Position numbers and translations under genes: made by a program. Shown in pieces: positions 57,901 through 64,000 of a DNA stretch of 64,000 nucleotides. Every line of letters starts with the position of its first letter. Position 1 is the stretch's first letter. The stretch is from Gnetum montanum (taxonomy: Eukaryota > Streptophyta > Gnetopsida > Gnetales > Gnetaceae). Where the stretch lies: positions 51,330 through 115,329 of the forward strand of contig MNCI01006802.1 in assembly GCA_015680685.1 (NCBI GenBank), given 5' to 3'. Below the pieces are notes generated by a model. It was not told where the DNA came from. It made no database searches and worked only from the letters and a program-made list of their open reading frames with translations.

Positions 57901-58679
57901 TATTTGGAGGTATCTGGGCCTTGGTGTTGCCAGAGACTAGCAAGCACCTAAATCCTATTCAAGGACACTCGTTGGCGGTCACGTCGCAAACGGTCACCAA
58001 CAATTACCTTATTCTCAAAGTAACTCTAGGCAATTCCACCAGCAACAACAATATTATCCAAGTGGAACTCCACTACAACCATATGAGCAATATCAATAGT
58101 GGCAACAACCACAGTCATGGATTCTAGAACCACCAAGGTAGCAATACCCTTACCAACAACCTGATCCATATGGGTATTACATTCAACAATCCTTGTCTCC
58201 ATCTTACTACTTTTCAATCTCATTACCATCTTTCTGATTATTATTGAACTCATTCTCCATAAGACATAAGGGATACCACCTCTTACCCTTATCCTCTTCC
58301 TATTCCTGCACATCTTTCTCCTCCAACCACATAGCTACCACCTTCTCCACCTATGCAGGATGAACTCCCAACTCAACCACAACAACACAACACTACCAAG
58401 GTTGTTAACCTACAATCGATTCATCAACAAAGTGGTTCAGATACTTGATCAAAGAAAATATCTTTCTTTTGATCACATAGTCCACCTAAGCCCTCAAATA
58501 CACTTGCAGTTGACAATCATATTCCTTCATCTTCCTTTGTATCAAATTTCTTTGAGTTTCCTTCAAATTAAACATCACCCAAGATCCATACTGTGATGCT
58601 TACTCATGCTATGTCTAGTTGAATCTATGCTAGAAACCTTCCTAGGAAATTACTAGATCCTGGGAGTCCTCTGATCTTT
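57901..58679 (+). pseudogene. Gag-protease linker of element F
   Basis: Broken frames are rich in Pro, Gln, Asn, Ser and Thr (for example LPPSPPMQDELPTQPQQ) and lead into protease. This fits the spacer after the gag core. There is no structured domain. Confidence 0.5.
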
Positions 58680-59012
58680 TTGCAGATTGTTGGGAATAAA
58701 CCATGCAAAGCTCTTCTTGACTTAGGTTTTGGTGTCAATATAATTTCTCATGAGATGTATACTATTGAGAATATACCTCCTTTAAACAAGAGCAATATCA
58801 TATTAGAATTGGTAGACCAATCCATCATTGTTTCATTGGGATTGGTAGAAGACATTGTGATCACTATCTGTGGGTGGTCTTATCCTACTAATTTCCTAGT
58901 GATCAAAGTAGAAAAATATAAAGGAGATTTCCCAATCATTATGGGAAGGACATGGCTTAGCACTATTGATGCTAGGATGGGCATTAGAGATCTTTCCCTA
59001 GAAATATCCTAA
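58680..59012 (+). pseudogene. Retropepsin-like protease of element F
   Basis: ALLDLGFGVNIISHEMY carries the active site as Asp-Leu-Gly (58719-58727), the Athila-type variant of Asp-Ser/Thr-Gly. FPIIMGRTWLSTIDARMGI matches the C-terminal ILGRPFL-type hairpin. About 110 residues, uninterrupted. It processes the polyprotein. Confidence 0.8.
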
Positions 59013-59589
59013 GAAAATGCATTCAGAAAGATTGAGAAGAAGTAAGTTCTATGCAACATGTACAGTGATATAGGGTGCAATTATGTGAAAAAACTCTAGG
59101 TAGTGAAATGAGCATCTACCTCTGCATGCAAGTAGTGTGCACCAGAAGCATAAATTCAAAGGTGTATGTATGCTGCAGCCATAAAATAGGAGGACACCTA
59201 GTGGTTGACCACTAATTCTGAGAGCAACACACTTTGCATGAAACCAACTGAGAGCTTGACATGTGCATATGTTGTAGGCATGGATGAACTAGAGAAAGTT
59301 TATCACCAACTCTCTAATGCTGAAAATGATCATACCTATTGGGGAGAGTTGGAAATTCCTAAAAATTTCAAGTAAGAGCCCCTTGAATTAAAACCTCCAT
59401 CAATTGGCATGAAATATGAGTTCTTAAAAAATGGAAAGCTAGTCATAATCAATGCAAATCTTGCTCCAAAATAGAAAAAATGCTATTGAATGTGCTTGAA
59501 AAATTCTTAATAGCTTTTGCTTGGTCATATCCTGAACTCACATAGATTGATCCTAGAATATGCTAACATCGCATCTACATTGATCTAGC
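59013..59589. other. Protease-RT spacer of element F
   Basis: Decayed polyprotein. Short pieces such as LEIPKNFK and PPSIGMKYEFLKNGKLVIIN are seen, but no domain. Confidence 0.45.
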
Positions 59590-60250
59590 CATGAAGCCAA
59601 AGAGACAACCATATAGGTGATTGAACCCCAAATTGAAGTAGATCATCAAAGAGGAAATCAAAAAACTCCTCAAGGTGAGGTTCATTTATCCCATTAGGGA
59701 TAGTGAGTGGATTAGTCCATGCATTATTGTGCCCAAGAAAGATGGTAAGTGGTGGGTCTACATCAATTTTCAACTCTGAATATGGCAACATTCAAGGACC
59801 ATTTTCCGTTGCCATTTGTTGATTAGGTGTTAGACACAATATCTTGGCATTGCTACTATAGTTTTCTGGATGGTTATAGTGGCTATAACCAAATCCAAAT
59901 TATGCCTGAAGACCAAGCCAAAAAAACATTCACAAGTCCCTGGAGGACTCTTTCATATCACAAGATGCTTTTTGGTCGATGCAATACCCCTGCTTCCTTT
60001 CAATGCCTGGTCCTAAGCATTTTTTAATAGCAAATCAGTAGTGGTATGGAAGTCTTCATGAATGACTTCTCCACCTATGGAGCTACATTTGAGCAAGTCC
60101 TAGATTTCCTTAAGCAAGTACTAAAATGATGTGTTGAGACAAACTTTAGGCTCAATTAGCAAAAGAGTCATCTAATGGTCTAGGAAGGCATTGTATTGGG
60201 GCAAAAAATATTTCAAGTAGGAATTGAGGTTGATCCCAAAAAAATAAGGG
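59590..60250 (+). pseudogene. Reverse transcriptase of element F
   Basis: KKLLKVRFIYPIRDSEWISP, then after a one-base shift near 59775 NMATFKDHFPLPFVD, LDGYSGYNQIQIMPEDQ and NTPASFQCLV. The catalytic motif is FMND at 60055-60066 instead of FMDD, a G-to-A change that would abolish activity. Several stops occur. Confidence 0.82.
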
Positions 60251-60860
60251 TCATCTAAAGAATAACCCACCAACCAGAAACTATCAAAGATGTTTGGTCA
60301 TTCCTTGGATAGACTGGCTACTACCTGCAATTCATAGAGAATTTCTCTAAAATTGGAAAATTGTTGGTTGAGCTAACAAAGAAAGATGCTTCATTTGTCT
60401 AGACCACGGAATGTGAATAAGAATTCCAATAATTGAAAGAGACACTTGTAGAAACTCCAATCCTAGAAGCACCCAACTAGTCCAGACCATTTCATGTTAT
60501 GGCAAAGGTATCAAATTATGCCTTGGAAGATATGCTTACATAGATGGACAACAAGAAACATCCATATTACATCCACTATGCTAGCCAAAGTATTGTGGAT
60601 GCACAACTAAACTACACCACCATAGAAAAAGAACTAATGGCAGTGGTGTTTGCTCTAGAAAAGTTTAGGCATTATGTTCTTGCATACAAGGTGTTTGTGC
60701 ACATAGACCGCAGTGCCATCTACTTCTTGATGAGAAAGCTAATGGTGAGCCCCTCTGTCATATGATGGTTGGTGATCTTACAAGAATTTGATCTCACAAT
60801 GGTAGATGAAAAGGACACTAAGAATCTGGTCGCTAATCACTTGTCTTAGTTACGATGGGA
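60251..60860 (+). pseudogene. RNase H of element F
   Basis: YYIHYASQSIVDAQLNYTTI, EKELMAVVFALEKFRHYV and VFVHIDRSAIYFLMRK match the Ty3/gypsy RNase H. LVANHLS is the decayed VADHLSR end. The frame is that of RT, with stops. Confidence 0.8.
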
Positions 60861-61089
60861 CAATAAAGAGGAAGAAAGCCCACTATCTAATATGTTTCCT
60901 AACAAGCTCCTATTTGTTGGGGCTATAACTAAATAATTACTCAATAAGCCTAAATGATATGATGGCATTCTCACCTATCTTCTCATCCAAGAGATGCCAC
61001 AAGGATTGGACCACAAGAAAAAATAGCAGTTTCTTCACTAGGTAAAAAACTTCATGGAGATCAACAAGCACCTCTACAAGGTGTGCACC

Positions 61090-62235
61090 AATGGCCTAGT
61101 TCATTAGTGATCCTTGATGTTGATCAATTGCATGTTCTTGAAGATTCTTATGAATTTCATTGCAAAGGCCAGCATGTTGGGAGGTGCATGGCCATTAAAA
61201 TCTTAATGGAAAGGTAGTATTAGCCAACAATGTTTAGGGATGCTCATCAATATGTTCACTCTTGTGAATGATGCCAATAAGATGGTGGAATGACTGCTTG
61301 AATGAAGAGACCTCAATAATGAATTCATTCACTAGAACCCTTCAACATTTAGGATATTGATTTCATGGGTTTCATTACACCCATGTCAAATGAAAAGGCA
61401 TACATCATAGTCGCTAGTGACTATTGTACAAAATGGGTAGAAGCAGCAACCATCATCAACTGTACATCTTTTACTGTTTCTTAGTTTGTACAAAAAAAAT
61501 GTTATAAATATGTTTGGCATGCCACGTATATTAATTTATGATAATGGAACTCACTTTACAGGCACTACGTTTTGGAAGCTCATGCAATGAATGGGGGTTG
61601 AACATAAACTCACAACACCCTACCACCCCCAAGCCAATGGTGAAGCTGAGCTTACCAATAGGGAGATCACAAGGATTATAACAAGAACTATTAGCAAATA
61701 TAGGAAAGACTAGAGCACAAAACTTAACAATGCCCTTTGGGCCTACTGCTCAACATTGAAATTTTCTATAGGCTAATCTTCCTATAAGATTTTGTATGGA
61801 AAATTACCAATATTATCTATTCAATCTAAGCTCTATACACTTTCAACAGCTTATGACCTCAACCTTGACTTGAGTCTAGCACATAAACAAAGACCAATAA
61901 ATCTCAACTTACTAGATGAAAACCAATTGATGGTCTTATCATCTAATGAAATGATCAAGGCATTCAACAAAAAAATCCACAACCTTAAAATTAGAAAAGT
62001 CAAATTTCAATGAGGAGATAAGGTTCTCTACTCGAAGCCCACACACATACCTCAATGAACTAAGTTTCAAACATTGTGGGAGGGACCTTATATAATTTAT
62101 GAAACTTTTCCTTCTAGGGCCATGGTGATATACAAACCTGAGAGCCTAGATAAGAAATAATTAATCAACATACAACAAGTCAAACATTTCCATGAGCATA
62201 AGCTAGTAAATATAACAAACACCTTATTGAATGGA
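61090..62235 (+). pseudogene. Integrase of element F
   Basis: The zinc region (61110-61290) is badly decayed. The core shows DIDFMGFITP (Asp), YDNGTHFTG (Asp) and HPQANGEAELTNREI (Glu). The frame shifts at an A-run near 61490-61500 and returns to that of RT. The tail has ILYGKLPILSIQSKLYT and GDKVLYSKPTHIPQ, then WEGPYIIYETF. Stops are common. Confidence 0.82.
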
Positions 62236-64000
62236 CAACCATGATCAATATTTTAGATATCCTCCTTTCAACTCAATCATGGGGCATCCATGTTAACTAT
62301 ATAAGTAGCTCCTCAGTTTTTCACTATTTTTGTTTTACACATTTTTTTTTTGCAACTTTTTGTTTCACACATTCTTTATTTTACATCCTCTTATTTTCAT
62401 GTTATTAATTTCTAATTTTTTTTTTTTGCAACATCATTACTACATTTTTGATTTCTTGAATATTTTATGCTTTCTTTTATATTTTCTTTTATTCTAGTGT
62501 GATTTTCTAACCTTTTGTTAATAAATTGTTACTTGATGATGATATGTACTATGTTTTTATTTGATTGTTGGTGTTCAAATTCTAGCTTTGAATTTTATTA
62601 CTAATAACAAGGACATGGTTTATTTTCATGCAACATGCAATAAGTCCACAACATCGATCCATCCACAAAATCTATGGTTTTCCTTGTTCTAGAAATGTGC
62701 AGTCCCTTTTTCATTAACAAAACTATAATGAATTTGTGATTTTGGTAGTTTCTAGAATTGGAAAGGATTCAAAGGTTTGAACAAGGTGTGACTTCAAGGG
62801 GATTCTGTATGCTTTGTGCTTTTCTACTTTCTTGGGTACATGTGTTTTCATAGATTTCTTACAATTCCATGTCAACCAATAAAGGAAGTTGAATAAGTCT
62901 TTGCATGGTGTGGTTCCCATTTCAAAAAAAATGATGCAAATTCAAAGCACACCTCTTAGACAAAATAAACAAGCTATAAGCACTAGTTATGGGACTAGAA
63001 AGACATGTTTCCCATGCCTAACGGTCCCTTCTAATTAAGACCCTTTCTCACTTCCTACTTATATTTTCTTCTCTAATAAGGAATAGTGGTTGTTCTATGG
63101 GAGCACTCTTGTATCTTGGGGGGATGGACTGGTCTTAGAATGATGATGTGAAATCACTGAACATGGTTGGTTTTTTTCTAGACTAAGGATGGATCTTATC
63201 AAGTCATTTAACCATAAAATTCATAAAGGACTTTATGTAACCTTAATCAAGAACTCCATTCCACTCTCTCTCATCCATTTATGCTTTTCATATTTCACCT
63301 CACTACCAGTTTCATGTTCTTGTTCAATGTCCTAGTTTGATGTGTTGAAATTCTTAGCTAGTTTCTTTTGGGTTTCTGTACTTAACCTTATATAACCATT
63401 AATCATCCATGGGGCCAATGGACTCCTTAGTTTCAAGTTATGCAAGGGCAATAAAAGCCCTGTGCCTACTTTTGGGAGGATCCACTTGCATCTTTTGGTT
63501 GGGCTAGTTAAGTTCTTTATCCTTAGACACTCTTACAATCAAATCCTTTTATCACCTCATTAATGACATCCAATTGTTCACATCTTCACAACCTTTTCCA
63601 ATGAGCTTTCTTCTTTATTGTTGTGAATTCTTAAACCCTCTTCAAACATTTCATCCTATTTAAACTTTTTCCAATATAATGGATAGCTTATCTATTTTAC
63701 CCTATTTGTTAGTCTTCCTGCTAACACTCCTAAAGGAATCAATCTACCACATTCATAACCTAGCTAAGTGTAACCACTGATGAGACAAGGTACTTACCAA
63801 CTATGTGTTACATATTGCTTACTAATTCACCATTTTTTTGTGATTGCAATGGGAAGCATGGATTGAAAGTGAAACTATCTTCACCAAGGATGATGCAACA
63901 ATACCACACAATGAGGATCGTTCATGATCATGGGATATTCTCTCTCATTCTTCAACTGCCAAGAGGTGTTGGATGTTAGTTTTATCCAGGGTGTTTACTT
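62236..64000. other. Post-pol region of element F
   Basis: T-rich at 62280-62560, then mixed AT-rich DNA with no supported gene on either strand. No polypurine tract or LTR start was found, so the 3' LTR lies beyond the window. Confidence 0.5.

Larger units (their letters stand above)
51059..64000 (+). mobile_element. Element F: Athila-type Ty3/gypsy retrotransposon, 5' LTR to beyond window
   Basis: The order is 5' LTR, Asp-type primer-binding site, gag, an interrupting block (about 54400-57900), protease, RT, RNase H and integrase. There is no second RNase H, and the protease DLG motif fits the Athila lineage. The 3' LTR is not in the window. It is heavily decayed. Confidence 0.78.

Noticed and set aside
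1-64000. tRNA, rRNA or active host genes
   Set aside because: No cloverleaf, rRNA core or intact host coding region was seen; only the aminoacylase fragment resembles a known host enzyme.

Overview
The window is repeat-derived DNA from a large plant nuclear genome. It consists almost entirely of old, nested long-terminal-repeat (LTR) retrotransposons. The pol proteins match plant Ty3/gypsy of the Tat type (RNase H followed by a second, archaeal-type RNase H, then integrase) and the Athila type, plus one Ty1/copia fragment. I found no bacterial features, rRNA, tRNA or CRISPR. The species cannot be named; a vascular plant, possibly a gymnosperm, is an inference from the density and age of the nesting.

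Layout. 1-5994: element A (+), Tat type, pol to 3' LTR; its 5' end lies outside the window. It sits in the 3' region of element D. 5995-16063: element D (-), same family, with gag and protease but almost all of pol missing. 16064-21885 and 40777-47647: element C (+), 5' LTR, leader, gag start, RT, integrase and 3' LTR; its two LTRs do not match, so it is probably a chimera (its 5' portion is called E). 21886-40771: element B (-), complete, with paired LTRs of 1772 and 1767 bases and a 5-base target duplication AGGAT. B is inserted in the RT of C. 47648-51058: an inverted LTR fragment, AT-rich DNA and a decayed copia pol (-). 51059-64000: element F (+), Athila type, interrupted around 54400-57900 by a block holding an aminoacylase-1-like pseudogene and LTR-like DNA.

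The most unusual feature is in the Tat family (B, D, and a remnant in C). Between protease and RT it carries a gene in the opposite orientation to gag-pol, with its own TATA box, about eight exons and conserved splice sites. Exon 1 is 119 bases in all three copies and exon 4 is 1053 bases in both longer copies. Stops in one copy are sense codons in the other, so the gene was intact when the copies spread. Antisense orientation explains how introns survived reverse transcription. The product has an acidic tail and a charged helical region; I do not recognise the family with confidence.

Other family traits are degenerate tandem arrays on both sides of pol and beside the antisense gene, repeated leader blocks, palindromic TACGCTA/TAGCGTA clusters in U3, U3 lengths from about 590 to 1650 bases, and a sense ORF after pol. 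Each pol keeps one frame for nearly 3 kb and is broken almost only by stops, mostly of the C-to-T kind expected from methylated-cytosine decay. Nothing here looks like a currently functional gene.
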